A program made the translations under genes and the position numbers. Positions 25,297 through 37,595 of a stretch of DNA of 64,000 bases are shown here, in pieces (within the stretch, counting starts at the first letter, position 1; every line of letters starts with the position of its first letter). The stretch comes from Paenibacillus vini (GTDB lineage: Bacteria; Bacillota; Bacilli; Paenibacillales; Paenibacillaceae). The notes under the pieces are model-generated. The model did no database searches and was not told where the DNA came from. It worked only from the letters and a program-made list of their open reading frames with translations. The DNA lies in the NCBI RefSeq assembly GCF_018403325.1, contig NZ_BOSL01000007.1, positions 124,001 to 188,000 of the forward strand. Reading direction: 5' to 3'.

Positions 25297-25965
25297 TTAT
25301 TTTCTTAAAGCCTGAAGCATGTCATTAATATGATAATACATTAGTTGTTTAGCTTGCTCCGGTTGCCGCTCTTCGATCGCGATGGCGATCAGGATGTGGT
25401 AATTGGAAGCTTTGGTCCTCATATGCGGCAAGGTATTGGTTTGCTTGCGTCCTTCCGCCAATAAGGGATAAATCGATTCCATCATCCGCAGCAGTACGGG
25501 ATGCTGGGCCGACTCGGCAATTAACCGGTGAAAAGACAGATCCGTATCCAGAAACGGACCTCCGTCTTCCATCTGAAGCACCATGGAATCGGCCAATTCC
25601 CGAAGCTGACTGGCCTCAGCATGTGTGGCCCGTTCGGCGCTCAACGCGGCCAGTTCCGGCTCGATCAACAGCCTTGCCTCCAGTAGCTTGACGAGTGAAA
25701 TATCCCCGAGTTCTTTCAGATTTGCCGTAGGGTCCTCTAACAATAACGGATCATTTCTGACATACATCCCCCGGCCATGTTCAATGCTCACATTTCCCTG
25801 ACTTTCAAGCGCCCTCAAAGCCTCTCTGACGGTAGTGACGCTAACCTCCAATTCCTTGGAAATCTGCTGAAGCGTGGGAATTCTTGACCCGGGTGGCCAT
25901 TCTCCGTCTACGATTTTCTTTTTTAGCAAATCTATCGTCGTTGTGAACGTACTTTTTTTCATCAT
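25297..25965 (-). CDS. GntR-family regulator, FCD subfamily, probable repressor of the galactonate operon
   Basis: A 222-residue protein with an N-terminal winged helix (PPGSRIPTLQQISKELEVS, then VTTVREALRALESQG and the wing HGRGMYVRN) and a helical FCD domain with metal/ligand positions in LLEARLLIEPELAAL, DTDLSFHRLIAESA and NYHILIAIA. FCD regulators commonly sense sugar acids such as galactonate, gluconate or glucuronate. It is divergent from the kdgK-kdgA-dgoD operon, whose promoter is overlapped by a 35-bp inverted repeat, so it probably represses that operon and is released by galactonate or a pathway intermediate. AGGGGAC precedes the tandem ATGs at 25965/25962. Confidence 0.9.
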   Translation of the reverse strand: MMKKSTFTTTIDLLKKKIVDGEWPPGSRIPTLQQISKELEVSVTTVREALRALESQGNVSIEHGRGMYVRNDPLLLEDPTANLKELGDISLVKLLEARLLIEPELAALSAERATHAEASQLRELADSMVLQMEDGGPFLDTDLSFHRLIAESAQHPVLLRMMESIYPLLAEGRKQTNTLPHMRTKASNYHILIAIAIEERQPEQAKQLMYYHINDMLQALRK

Positions 25966-26039
25966 CGGCGTCCCCTGTAAGTTCTGATATCATCCTCATT
26001 CTATCATAGCCATACCTATACCTGCTAATGAAAACGATA

Positions 26040-26068
26040 TTGACAACCAAGAATATAGATACTATGAT
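26040..26068 (+). promoter_or_regulatory. Sigma-A promoter of the kdgK-kdgA-dgoD operon
   Basis: TTGACA (26040-26045), exactly 17 bp, TATGAT (26063-26068): close to consensus. Predicted start near 26075, giving a leader of about 170 nt. Confidence 0.82.
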
Positions 26069-26120
26069 ACCACCATAAACATAGTATCTATTTTGTTTAA
26101 TGTAGTCAAATTGATACTAT
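26056..26120. promoter_or_regulatory. Operator cluster for the GntR/FCD regulator
   Basis: TAGATACTATG (26056-26066) and CATAGTATCTA (26080-26090) form an 11-bp perfect inverted repeat with a 13-bp centre that covers the -10 element and the expected start point. A third GATACTAT box lies at 26113-26120, and GATACC at 26067-26072 is a partial one. The placement fits repression by steric block. Confidence 0.68.
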
Positions 26121-26248
26121 TTATGCTGTATCTCTAAAAATAGATCGGTTCTATATGAGGTTTTAAATTAATAAACTAATATAGATGCGATCAATTTCTC
26201 GAGGTAGTTAAGCAAACCACCAGTTGCTTGTACAAAGGAGGACGTTGG

Positions 26249-27202
26249 ATGGAGGTTGTAACTTTCGGAGAATCGATGGTCCTGTTTAGCGGAGACCAGG
26301 AACTGCCGCTGGAGTATGTTCACCAGTTTCATAAACAGATGGCTGGAGCCGAATCGAATGTGGCGATCGGGCTGGCAAGATTGGGCCATTCCACTGGCTG
26401 GTTCAGCAAGCTCGGCCAGGACGCCTTTGGACGATATATCTTGCAGAGCGTTCGTGGCCAAGGCGTGGATACGTCGCGTTGTACATATACCGACGCAGCC
26501 CCGACGGCCGTGTTCTTCAAAGAGCGCGGACGCGGCGGAAAAACGAAGGTTTACTATTATCGCCAAGGGTCTGCCGCCAGTTTGATGACTAATGACGATT
26601 TGGATGAATCCTACCTTACCCAGGCAAAAATTTTGCATGTTACCGGGATCACTCCGGCTCTGAGCGAAAGCTGTTTTGAGCTGACGAAGCATGCGATGGA
26701 TGTTGCCAAGCGCAATCAGGTGAGCATTGTGTTCGATCCCAATATCAGGTGGAAGCTGTGGGATCGCGATACGGCGAAATCCAGACTGCTAGAACTGGCG
26801 GCTAGGGCCGACTACATCCTTCCCGGATTGGACGAAGGCGAGTTCCTGACAGGACGGCCTCGAGCGAAGGAAATTGCCGAATTTTTTCTTAAGCTTGGAT
26901 CTAAGGCAGTTGTCGTAAAGCTGGGCAAGGATGGAGCGTATTATCAGTCACTGACGGAGAGAGGACATGTGCCAGCCATTCCCGTTCAGGAGATCGATCC
27001 CGTGGGAGCCGGCGACGGGTTCGCTGCCGGATTTATTAGCGGACTGCTGCGTAATGACAGTTTGGCAATGTCTGTTACAAGAGCGAACGCCGTGGGAGCT
27101 ATTGTTGTTGGGGTCCAAGGCGACACCGAAGGCCTTCCCAATGAAGAAGAGCTTCAAGCGATGTTGTCCGGGCAAACGGGTTATCAAAACGTTCAACGTT
27201 AA
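26249..27202 (+). CDS. kdgK: PfkB-family 2-keto-3-deoxy-sugar-acid kinase
   Basis: A 317-residue ribokinase-like enzyme. The N-terminal motif is MAGAESNVAIGLARLG (31-46), and the ATP/anion-hole motif with the catalytic base is GAGDGFAAG (253-261, Asp256). Position beside an aldolase and galactonate dehydratase indicates phosphorylation of 2-keto-3-deoxygalactonate at O6. In Escherichia coli that step uses DgoK, which belongs to another family, so this is a non-orthologous equivalent of the KdgK kind (B. subtilis KdgK has 324 residues). ATG 26249 follows AAAGGAGG. First gene of the operon; the next begins 11 bp after its stop. Confidence 0.88.
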   Translation: MEVVTFGESMVLFSGDQELPLEYVHQFHKQMAGAESNVAIGLARLGHSTGWFSKLGQDAFGRYILQSVRGQGVDTSRCTYTDAAPTAVFFKERGRGGKTKVYYYRQGSAASLMTNDDLDESYLTQAKILHVTGITPALSESCFELTKHAMDVAKRNQVSIVFDPNIRWKLWDRDTAKSRLLELAARADYILPGLDEGEFLTGRPRAKEIAEFFLKLGSKAVVVKLGKDGAYYQSLTERGHVPAIPVQEIDPVGAGDGFAAGFISGLLRNDSLAMSVTRANAVGAIVVGVQGDTEGLPNEEELQAMLSGQTGYQNVQR

Positions 27203-27213
27203 GGAGTGACGAA

Positions 27214-27858
27214 ATGAATAAACAAGAGAAGTTAAGGCTGCTTAAGGATTCCGGCGTTGTTGCCGTTGTGCGCAGACCACCTTATGAAAGGGCCGTTCGC
27301 ATAACGGATGCGCTTGTTGCGGGCGGAGTCAAAGCGCTGGAGATCACGATGGATAGCGACAGGGCATTTGAACTGATCTCTTTGTTAAATGAAAGATACG
27401 GGGAAGAGGTTTTGGTAGGTGCAGGCACCGTTCTGGACGCCGAAACCGCCGAGAAGGCGATTGAAGCCGGCGCGCAATTTATTTTTTCGCCTATTTTGGA
27501 TGAAGAAACGATAAAAGCCACGATCCACCATGAGGTGATTTCCATTCCGGGCGTGATGACGCCGACTGAGATCGTGAAGGGGCACCGCTTAGGTGCGGAC
27601 CTGCTCAAAATTTTCCCGGGGTCTTCACTTGGCGTCAATTATATCAAGGAACTTTCGGCGCCGCTTGGCCATATTCCGATGATGCCGACGGGCGGGGTCA
27701 CATTGGACAATGTGGCACAGTTCATTCAGGCGGGCGCAGTTGCGGTAGGGCTAGGCAGCTCGCTGCTCGACAAGAAATCCATGGAAGAAGAACGGTATGA
27801 CGATATCACCAAGCGTGCAGAGCAGTTCATTCAAGCGATTCATCAAGCAAGAGAATAG
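27214..27858 (+). CDS. kdgA: KDPG/KDPGal aldolase (bifunctional 4-hydroxy-2-oxoglutarate aldolase type)
   Basis: A 214-residue class I aldolase that splits 2-keto-3-deoxy-6-phosphogalactonate (or the gluconate epimer) into pyruvate and glyceraldehyde 3-phosphate. The Schiff-base lysine is Lys132 in ADLLKIFPGS, the general acid/base Glu43 in ALEITMDS, and the phosphate site GGVT...GLGSSL. Length and motifs are standard for Eda/KdgA/DgoA. AAGGAGTGACGAA precedes ATG 27214. The gene is flanked by the kinase and galactonate dehydratase at 11 and 12 bp, so the three form one operon for the De Ley-Doudoroff route. Confidence 0.92.
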   Translation: MNKQEKLRLLKDSGVVAVVRRPPYERAVRITDALVAGGVKALEITMDSDRAFELISLLNERYGEEVLVGAGTVLDAETAEKAIEAGAQFIFSPILDEETIKATIHHEVISIPGVMTPTEIVKGHRLGADLLKIFPGSSLGVNYIKELSAPLGHIPMMPTGGVTLDNVAQFIQAGAVAVGLGSSLLDKKSMEEERYDDITKRAEQFIQAIHQARE

Positions 27859-27870
27859 GAGAGATCAACC

Positions 27871-29022
27871 GTGAAAATTACAAAGTTTAGCACTTATATC
27901 GTACCGCCGCGTTGGCTGTTTTTGAAGATCGAAACCGATGAGGGCATTGTGGGCTGGGGAGAGCCTGTAATCGAAGGGAAAGCACATACGGTGCAGGCTG
28001 CGGTTGACGAATTAATGGATTACCTGATCGGCAAAGATCCGTTGCGTATCGAAGATCATTGGCAAGTCATGTACCGGAGCGGATTTTACCGCGGGGGACC
28101 TATCCTGATGAGCGCGATCGCCGGGATCGACCAGGCTTTATGGGATATCAAAGGAAAGGCGTTTAATGCGCCCATCCATCAATTGTTAGGCGGCGCTTGC
28201 CGGGATTCCATGCGCGTATACTCGTGGATCGGCGGGGATCGTCCGACCGATGTGGGTCTAGCAGCCTTGGACAAACAGAACGCAGGTTTTACGGCGATCA
28301 AAATGAATGCCACCGAAGAATTGCAGTATATCGACAGCTATTCCAAAGTGGATCAGGTCGTGGAGAGGGTTGCTGCCATTCGGACGGCGACAGGGCCGGA
28401 TTTCGGAATCGGCGTCGATTTTCACGGACGCGTCCATAAGCCTATGGCCAAAGTATTGGCAAAAGCGCTGGAGCCTTACCGGCTCATGTTCATCGAAGAA
28501 CCGGTGCTTCCGGAGAACAACGAAGCGCTTCGCGAAATCGCCAATCACACCAGCACCCCGATCGCTACCGGGGAGAGAATGTTCTCCCGCTGGGATTTTA
28601 AAACGCTGTTGCAAGACGGATATGTCGATATCATTCAGCCGGATTTGTCGCATGCGGGCGGGATTACGGAGTGCAAGAAAATCTTTGCCATGGCGGAAGC
28701 TTACGACGTTGCCGTCGCACCGCATTGCCCGTTGGGACCGATTGCGCTGGCTGCCTGCTTACAGGTGGACGCGACGGCGCACAATGCGGTCATTCAGGAA
28801 CAGAGTCTTGGGATTCATTACAATGCGGGCAACGATTTGCTGGATTATATCGTGGATCCCGGCGTGTTCTCCTATGACGACGGGTTTGTGAAAATTCCTC
28901 AAGGACCCGGGCTGGGTATTACCGTCAATGAAGAGTATGTGATCAAAATGGCGCAAGAAGCGCCTCACCGGTGGAGAAACCCGGTTTGGAGACACCAGGA
29001 CGGATCGGTAGCGGAATGGTAA
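27871..29022 (+). CDS. dgoD: D-galactonate dehydratase
   Basis: Removes water from D-galactonate to give 2-keto-3-deoxygalactonate. This 383-residue enolase-superfamily enzyme shows all DgoD landmarks at the positions of the E. coli enzyme: Mg ligands Asp183 (GVDFHGR), Glu209 (FIEEPV) and Glu235 ([12 protein letters not shown]), catalytic His185 and His285 ([14 protein letters not shown]), and the C-terminal [16 protein letters not shown] typical of DgoD. RBS GGAGAG precedes GTG 27871. Last gene of the operon; the lacZ gene downstream has its own promoter. Confidence 0.95.
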   Translation: MKITKFSTYIVPPRWLFLKIETDEGIVGWGEPVIEGKAHTVQAAVDELMDYLIGKDPLRIEDHWQVMYRSGFYRGGPILMSAIAGIDQALWDIKGKAFNAPIHQLLGGACRDSMRVYSWIGGDRPTDVGLAALDKQNAGFTAIKMNATEELQYIDSYSKVDQVVERVAAIRTATGPDFGIGVDFHGRVHKPMAKVLAKALEPYRLMFIEEPVLPENNEALREIANHTSTPIATGERMFSRWDFKTLLQDGYVDIIQPDLSHAGGITECKKIFAMAEAYDVAVAPHCPLGPIALAACLQVDATAHNAVIQEQSLGIHYNAGNDLLDYIVDPGVFSYDDGFVKIPQGPGLGITVNEEYVIKMAQEAPHRWRNPVWRHQDGSVAEW

Positions 29023-29077
29023 GAGGCACCCTGCACGGAATCAAACAAAATGACCCCGTAATCGGACAAGAGTCGGT

Positions 29078-32162
<3,085 letters not shown>

Positions 32163-32174
32163 ATATTACCATAT

Positions 32175-32213
32175 AATGGTGCTCCCTCATTGCGAGATTT
32201 TAGGGGCACCATT
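32175..32213 (+). terminator. Intrinsic terminator after lacZ
   Basis: Twelve-bp stem with one bulged T: AATGGTGC-CCCT (32175-32187) with AGGGGCACCATT (32202-32213), followed by a weak T-rich tail. Confidence 0.72.
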
Positions 32214-32235
32214 TCTTCAAATTTCATTTCTGTTT

Positions 32236-32244
32236 TGATATACT
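32236..32244 (+). promoter_or_regulatory. Extended -10 promoter of the two-component operon
   Basis: TGATATACT (TGn plus TATACT) about 60 bp before the sensor kinase start; no good -35 at the right distance. Confidence 0.45.
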
Positions 32245-32302
32245 GTGAAGAATTCAGTTCCTAGTAACTAACTCTCATAATCGAAGTCAGAAGAGGTATA
32301 AC

Positions 32303-34015
32303 ATGAAGCATATTATTGAGAGGATGGTTTCGCGCATTAGAAAAGCCGGCACCGTCAGAACCAAGCTCATGCTGGCATTCTTCATCGTGGCCACGCTGCC
32401 GGTAGGGGCGCTCGGGTATTTTTCTTTTCATCAGTCGTCGAAGGTCGTTAATTCCCAGTTCGGCAGCTACGTAATTTATGCAGTGGATCAGCTTAAGCTG
32501 CATGTTGACGGCAATCTCAAGCAGATGGATGACATGACCGGCAACATTTTGTCCTATTTAATCGCTTCTTCAATCATCGTAGGGGATGAAGTCCCGACCA
32601 CTTATGAGCAATACGTGGAGGAGAGGGATTTCCAGAATTACATCATGTCCCTGGAGAGCACGAATATTTTCAAAGTGGCGGTAATTACGCCTTCGGGCAG
32701 AGTGATCGGAAACAATCTCATTAACGCGGAAAGTCTGGAATCATCCTCATTCTGGTCCGATATTTCGAAATATAACAATAAGCATGTATTGATTCATATC
32801 CCGGACTATTACTCGACTCCCGCGAACGAGTATATGATCAGCATGGTGGTTCCGTTAAACAGGTCCTTCGGGCTACCGGAAGGAAGCCGATTATTGATCG
32901 ACATGAAAGCGGATACAGTGCTTGGTCTAATCAAATCGTTCGAAAAGGACACCAAGTCTCATCTTCAGATTACAGATGCATCCGGTGAAGTTCTGTTGCA
33001 TACGACATCGGACTATGTGAGTCGGGAGGACGATAAAGTTTGGTCGAGGGTACTTGATACGGAAGGCTGGGTGGTGGAAGCAAGAGTTCCATATGACACC
33101 TTTTACGAGTCCTCGTCTGTAATTTTGCGATATTCGGCTTTTATTGCCGCGTTGGCCATCCTGCTCGGTGTCATTATGGCCAGCTTCTATTCGATCCGCT
33201 TTACGATGCCTATCAAAAAATTGGCCCATTCCATGCGCCGTTTCGGCGAAGGCGATCTGTTGATCCGCACACCGGTCATGTCTTCGGACGAGCTTGGTTT
33301 TTTGAGCGAATCGTTTAACAAAATGACGGAACAGCTTGTTGAACTGGTGCATGAGATCAGCAGGACCGAAAAATTGAAGAGCGACGCCGAATTGAAAAGT
33401 TTGCACTATCAAATCAACCCGCATCTTCTGTTCAATACGTTGAATTCGATTCAATGGAAAGCCAAACTGGCCAGGCAGCCGGACATCCAAAAAATGCTGC
33501 AACATCTGATCGTGGTGCTGGACGGAAGTTTGAATTTCAAGCAAACCCTTCTTCCTTTACAGAAGGAGCTCGACATCGCCAAGCATTTTATCGAGATTCA
33601 GCGTTACCGCTATGAGGATACTTTTACATTTCATTTTGAGGTTCAGCCCGAGCTTGAAGACTGCCTGATTCCGCGCATGGTATTGCAGCCTTTGCTGGAA
33701 AATATATTTTTCCACGGTTTTCAGGACGGGCAGGGCCATATTGAAATGAGGATTTTTGAGGAAAAGAATATTTTGTACATGATCCTGGAAGACGATGGCG
33801 TTGGAGTTACGTCTGAACATATGGAATTCATCGGTTCAGGGCAGAAAGTGCCCGGGAAACGGGGCGGATTAGGCCTGCGGAATGTCGATGAACGATTTAA
33901 GCTCCACTACGGAGATGCTTACGGATTATCCATAGAATCAATCAGAAATCAAGGAACGAAGGTGACATTGATATGGCCAAAGACAACGGAAACCAATTCC
34001 CTATCAAAGTATTGA
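32303..34015 (+). CDS. YesM-type sensor histidine kinase (HAMP, His_kinase family)
   Basis: A 570-residue membrane sensor. One helix near 20-40, an extracytoplasmic dCache-like sensing region (about 45-275), a second helix near 278-298, a HAMP domain (TMPIKKLAHSMRRFGEGDLL), then a His_kinase domain with phospho-acceptor His374 in YQINPHLLFNTLNSI and an ATPase domain with IPRMVLQPLLENIFFHG and GLGLRNVDERF. Proteins of this type sense extracellular sugars or sugar-loaded binding proteins. The partner regulator overlaps its end by 43 bp. It probably controls the sugar ABC importer genes downstream, and perhaps lacZ. Confidence 0.92.
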   Translation: MKHIIERMVSRIRKAGTVRTKLMLAFFIVATLPVGALGYFSFHQSSKVVNSQFGSYVIYAVDQLKLHVDGNLKQMDDMTGNILSYLIASSIIVGDEVPTTYEQYVEERDFQNYIMSLESTNIFKVAVITPSGRVIGNNLINAESLESSSFWSDISKYNNKHVLIHIPDYYSTPANEYMISMVVPLNRSFGLPEGSRLLIDMKADTVLGLIKSFEKDTKSHLQITDASGEVLLHTTSDYVSREDDKVWSRVLDTEGWVVEARVPYDTFYESSSVILRYSAFIAALAILLGVIMASFYSIRFTMPIKKLAHSMRRFGEGDLLIRTPVMSSDELGFLSESFNKMTEQLVELVHEISRTEKLKSDAELKSLHYQINPHLLFNTLNSIQWKAKLARQPDIQKMLQHLIVVLDGSLNFKQTLLPLQKELDIAKHFIEIQRYRYEDTFTFHFEVQPELEDCLIPRMVLQPLLENIFFHGFQDGQGHIEMRIFEEKNILYMILEDDGVGVTSEHMEFIGSGQKVPGKRGGLGLRNVDERFKLHYGDAYGLSIESIRNQGTKVTLIWPKTTETNSLSKY

Positions 34016-35175
34016 TTGTGGATGATGAACAGCTGGTGAGAAAAGGACTTCGAATGACCATCGATTGGGAACGGCATCAGATGACCGTATGCGATGACGC
34101 CCCGAACGGAAGAATCGGCTGGCAAAAATTTCTGGAGCATCGTCCCCACCTTGTGATTACGGATATCGTCATGCCGGAAATGAGCGGGATCGAACTGGCG
34201 CAAAACATCAGAAAAGAATCTCCGGACACCTCGATCCTGTTCCTGAGCTGCCATCGGGATTTTAACTACGCGAGGCTCGGCATTCAATTAAACATTCACG
34301 ATTATATCGTCAAGACCGACATGGATGACGATCATATCCATGAATCACTGGATCTAATTTATCAGAAGTATAAGGAAACTATGTTGAACCATCAGGACGC
34401 CCCGAAACCGGACGCAAAGTCGCCGGATCGGACGCAGGAGATCTTAAATGAATGGCTGGACAAGCAAAGTTATTCAGCCAGGGATCTTTTGCTGAAGCAA
34501 CTTCGGAACGATTGGAAATGGATGTTGACTTCTTCATTTCTCATTCATATTTACCAATCCTCCGGGAGGGACAGTTCGCCGGAAGCGCAACTGAAACGAT
34601 GGGAGGATTTGTCGCTCGCTTATCCTGGTCAACTGAAATTGCTTGAATTCGGCGACGGTACCGCGTTTCTTGCCTGCAGCAGGGACCTTGCGGACAAGGT
34701 CTTGTCCAAGCTGGTAGAATTGAAGATCAACGAACGTGAATTGGAGTGGCGTCAAAGCAAACCCATTACAAGCGCAGAAGGTTGGCTGGACGCCTTAAGT
34801 CGGCTGCATCGGATCCGTCAGGTGGAACAAAGCACCCGATTGTTCAGCACGGCCCACAAGGAAGATATCATACAAGCCATCGATTTCATCGACGAGCATC
34901 TGGATCAGGATATCCGGGCGGCGGATGTCGCTGCGGTGATCGGCGTCAGCCGCAGTTATTTCAGCACGATTTTTAAAGAAGCGACCGGCTGCAGCATCAT
35001 TTCTTTTATTTCGGAACGCAAGCTGAGACGGGCGAAGGAGTTGCTCAGTGTGGCTTCGATCCGTACCGAAGAGGTTGCTGAAAAAATCGGAATTCAAGAC
35101 GTGAAGTATTTTTCCAAATGGTTCAAGAAACAGGCGGAGATTACACCCGGGCAATACCGGCTGCAAACAAAATGA
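33973..35175 (+). CDS. YesN-type response regulator (receiver plus AraC helix-turn-helix)
   Basis: A 400-residue regulator: receiver domain with phospho-acceptor Asp64 (LVITDIVMPEMSG), a linker region, and a C-terminal AraC-type double helix-turn-helix (about 295-400; DIRAADVAAVIGVSRSYFST, then KIGIQDVKYFSKWFKK). Many YesN proteins exceed 500 residues, so the middle part is short here. GAAGGTGA lies upstream of ATG 33973, which is inside the kinase gene, indicating coupled translation. Expected target is the promoter of the importer at 35.3 kb. Confidence 0.9.
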   Translation: MAKDNGNQFPIKVLIVDDEQLVRKGLRMTIDWERHQMTVCDDAPNGRIGWQKFLEHRPHLVITDIVMPEMSGIELAQNIRKESPDTSILFLSCHRDFNYARLGIQLNIHDYIVKTDMDDDHIHESLDLIYQKYKETMLNHQDAPKPDAKSPDRTQEILNEWLDKQSYSARDLLLKQLRNDWKWMLTSSFLIHIYQSSGRDSSPEAQLKRWEDLSLAYPGQLKLLEFGDGTAFLACSRDLADKVLSKLVELKINERELEWRQSKPITSAEGWLDALSRLHRIRQVEQSTRLFSTAHKEDIIQAIDFIDEHLDQDIRAADVAAVIGVSRSYFSTIFKEATGCSIISFISERKLRRAKELLSVASIRTEEVAEKIGIQDVKYFSKWFKKQAEITPGQYRLQTK

Positions 35176-35203
35176 CGGATTTATCAAACAAATAGACACT
35201 GCC

Positions 35204-35228
35204 GCCTGGCTTGGCCGGGCATTTTTTT
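35204..35228 (+). terminator. Intrinsic terminator after the response regulator
   Basis: GCCTGGC (35204-35210), loop TTG, GCCGGGC (35214-35220; one G-U), then A and seven T's. It separates the regulatory genes from the ABC operon. A weak promoter, GTGAAA-17-TATTAT at 35271-35299, lies before the binding-protein gene. Confidence 0.82.
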
Positions 35229-35344
35229 ATTTATCGGAAAAGATGACACTTTAATCAAACATCTGTCGGTGTGAAAGCCTTTTCAAGAGATTTATTATAA
35301 ACCATGTAAACAAACGATCTTATTGACACAGGGGGTTATCATTC

Positions 35345-36667
35345 GTGAAAAGAAAACGGATATTGTACGTACTCATCACTTGTCTGTTGGTTTCTTTGCT
35401 GACGGCAGCCTGCTCCTCGGACAACAAAAAGGCGGATTCCAAAGATCCCGCTACAGGCAACGAAAAGGTGAAGTTGGTGGTCTGGATTTGGGAGACCGCA
35501 AAAGACGGACTGGATTTGAATATGGACGCCTTCAAGGCCAAGTATCCGAATATCGAAGTCGAATTCCAGACGATGAAATCAACGGATTTGTATTCCAAAT
35601 ACTTGATTACTTCGAGTACCGGAGATGCGGTTCCGGACATTATCACCGTGGAATCGACCAATATGTCCCAGATCGTTCAGATCGATTCTTTGCTTGATAT
35701 TACCGATCGCGTGGCTCCCTACAAGGACAAAATGAGTGCCTATAAATGGGAAGATGCGACGAAGGACGACAAAGTGTACGCCATGCCGTGGGATAGCGGT
35801 CCGGTCGTAATGTTCTACCGCAACGATTTGTTCGCTCAGGCTGGCTTGCCAACCGATCCTGCGGATGTAGCCCAAGAGATTCAAACTTGGGACGACTATT
35901 ACGAGGCTGCTAAATTGATCAAGGACAAAACGGGAGCGATGATGTACGGGGATTCCAAGACGAACTCCAGCAATCGGATGTTCGAGTCGATGATGTGGCA
36001 GCGCGGACTGTGGTACTTCGACGATGAAGGCAATGTCGCCGTCGATTCGCCGGAAATCAAGGAAAGCGCCGATTTCCTGATCAAAATGCAAAACGAAGGA
36101 CTCGTATTCGATGCCCGCGCAAACACCGATCCATGGGGAAATGCGATCCGTGACGGAAAAATCGCTACTGTTGTAGGCGGTTCCTGGCACGATGCGATCA
36201 TTGAAAACCAATATTCTCCGGCGGATAAAGGCAAATGGTCCGTAACTTTGATGCCGAAATGGTCCAAGGATGATAAGTATACGGGTGCGAACCAGGGCGG
36301 AGCGAACCTTGCGATCAACAAGAACTCCAAGCATCCGGAAGAGGCATGGCAGTTCATTGAATTCATGCTGGGAAGCGAAGAGTCCCAAGTTAAAATGATG
36401 ACGGAAGCCGGATTGTTCCCGGCGATGCTGTTGAGCGATAACGCGTCTCTTGAGGATCCGTCCGAATATTTCAACAAAGAGCCGATCCGCAAAGTATATG
36501 CCGAGTCGCTTGCCAACACTTATCCGCTTGCGTATACATCCGACTTCCCAATGGCCAACAAGCTGATGACCGATGTGTGGGCAAAGGTCTTCCTGAACAA
36601 AGTCAGCTCGGAGAAAGCCCTGAAAGACATGGCGGATGAGCTCCGCAGCAAAACAAAGAGAAATTAA
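35345..36667 (+). CDS. Sugar ABC importer, substrate-binding lipoprotein (family 1)
   Basis: A 440-residue extracellular binding protein anchored through a lipid on Cys23 (lipobox LTAAC). The mature part has the family 1 solute-binding fold: KLVVWIWE near the start, a DIITVESTNM segment, YAMPWDSGPVVMFYRNDLF in the hinge, and NQGGANLAINKNSKHPEEAWQFIEF, a signature of oligosaccharide binders. GTG 35345 is preceded by AGGGGG. Being behind lacZ, it likely captures a galactoside or galactan fragment. No ATPase gene accompanies it, so a shared MsmX-type ATPase elsewhere is expected. Confidence 0.92.
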   Translation: MKRKRILYVLITCLLVSLLTAACSSDNKKADSKDPATGNEKVKLVVWIWETAKDGLDLNMDAFKAKYPNIEVEFQTMKSTDLYSKYLITSSTGDAVPDIITVESTNMSQIVQIDSLLDITDRVAPYKDKMSAYKWEDATKDDKVYAMPWDSGPVVMFYRNDLFAQAGLPTDPADVAQEIQTWDDYYEAAKLIKDKTGAMMYGDSKTNSSNRMFESMMWQRGLWYFDDEGNVAVDSPEIKESADFLIKMQNEGLVFDARANTDPWGNAIRDGKIATVVGGSWHDAIIENQYSPADKGKWSVTLMPKWSKDDKYTGANQGGANLAINKNSKHPEEAWQFIEFMLGSEESQVKMMTEAGLFPAMLLSDNASLEDPSEYFNKEPIRKVYAESLANTYPLAYTSDFPMANKLMTDVWAKVFLNKVSSEKALKDMADELRSKTKRN

Positions 36668-36697
36668 ACTCATCTTGATAGGATTGGAGGGAATGAT

Positions 36698-37582
36698 ATG
36701 AAAGCATCCAAGTTAAACAAGCAGATGTTGGTTGCTCCTTACATCTACATATCACCCTATTTCATCTTGTTCTTCGTCTTCTCGTTATATCCGATTCTGT
36801 ATTCGATCTATATCAGCTTAACGGATTGGAACGGATCCGGTGAGAAGTTGTTTATTGGGTTCGAAAATTATATTCAGTTGTTCAGCGACAACGACTTCTG
36901 GTTGTCCCTGTGGAACAGTACGCTGATCTTTCTGATGTATGTTCCGATCATGTTGTTTGTGGGACTGATTCTGGCGTCCATGTTGAATTCCAACTGGATG
37001 GTAGGCAAAGGCTTTTTCAGGATGGCGCTGTTTGTTCCCAATTTCGTCTCCGTCGTTGCCGTTTCATTCGTCTTCATCTTGTTGTTGAACACCCAGGACG
37101 GCCTGGTCAATAGCGTGCTCAGAAGCATCGGCCTGATCGACAATCCGATTCCTTGGCTGGAATCGCCTTGGTGGGCTCGGTTCTCCGTTGCCATGATGGT
37201 GCTGTACCGCTGGCTTGGTTACAACATGCTGCTGCTTCTTACCGGATTGCAGAACATTTCGAAAGATTTGTATGAAGCCGCTTACGTTGACGGAGCCACG
37301 AAAATCAAAAGCTTCTTCTTCATTACGATTCCGTTAGTCAAAAAGATGCTGTTGTTCTGTACGGTGCTCTCCACGATCGGAACGTTCTCGCTCTTTACTG
37401 AGCCGTTCATTCTGACCCAGGGCGGGCCGTTGAACTCGACCTTGACTCCGGTGCTCATGCTGTATAGAGAAAGCTTCCAAAACTTCAATTTCGGTTACGC
37501 ATCTTCCATCGCCGTCTGCTTCTTTATTCTCATGATGGTTATCTCTTTGTTGCAAATGCGTATCTTCGACGATAAAGAGTAG
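36698..37582 (+). CDS. Sugar ABC importer permease (MalF/UgpA-like)
   Basis: A 294-residue integral membrane protein with six predicted helices and the cytoplasmic EAA motif EAAYVDGATKIKSFFFITIP, which docks the ATPase. The first part (YISPYFILFFVFSLYPILYS) is characteristic of MalF-type permeases. GGAGGG precedes ATG 36698, 31 bp after the binding-protein stop. It forms a heterodimer with the next permease. Confidence 0.93.
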   Translation: MKASKLNKQMLVAPYIYISPYFILFFVFSLYPILYSIYISLTDWNGSGEKLFIGFENYIQLFSDNDFWLSLWNSTLIFLMYVPIMLFVGLILASMLNSNWMVGKGFFRMALFVPNFVSVVAVSFVFILLLNTQDGLVNSVLRSIGLIDNPIPWLESPWWARFSVAMMVLYRWLGYNMLLLLTGLQNISKDLYEAAYVDGATKIKSFFFITIPLVKKMLLFCTVLSTIGTFSLFTEPFILTQGGPLNSTLTPVLMLYRESFQNFNFGYASSIAVCFFILMMVISLLQMRIFDDKE

Positions 37583-37595
37583 GCGGGAGGATACT

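Noticed and set aside
35291-35320. TGTAAACAAACG upstream of the sugar-binding-protein gene as a catabolite-responsive (cre) site
   Set aside because: Second half does not match the cre consensus; left out as unsupported.
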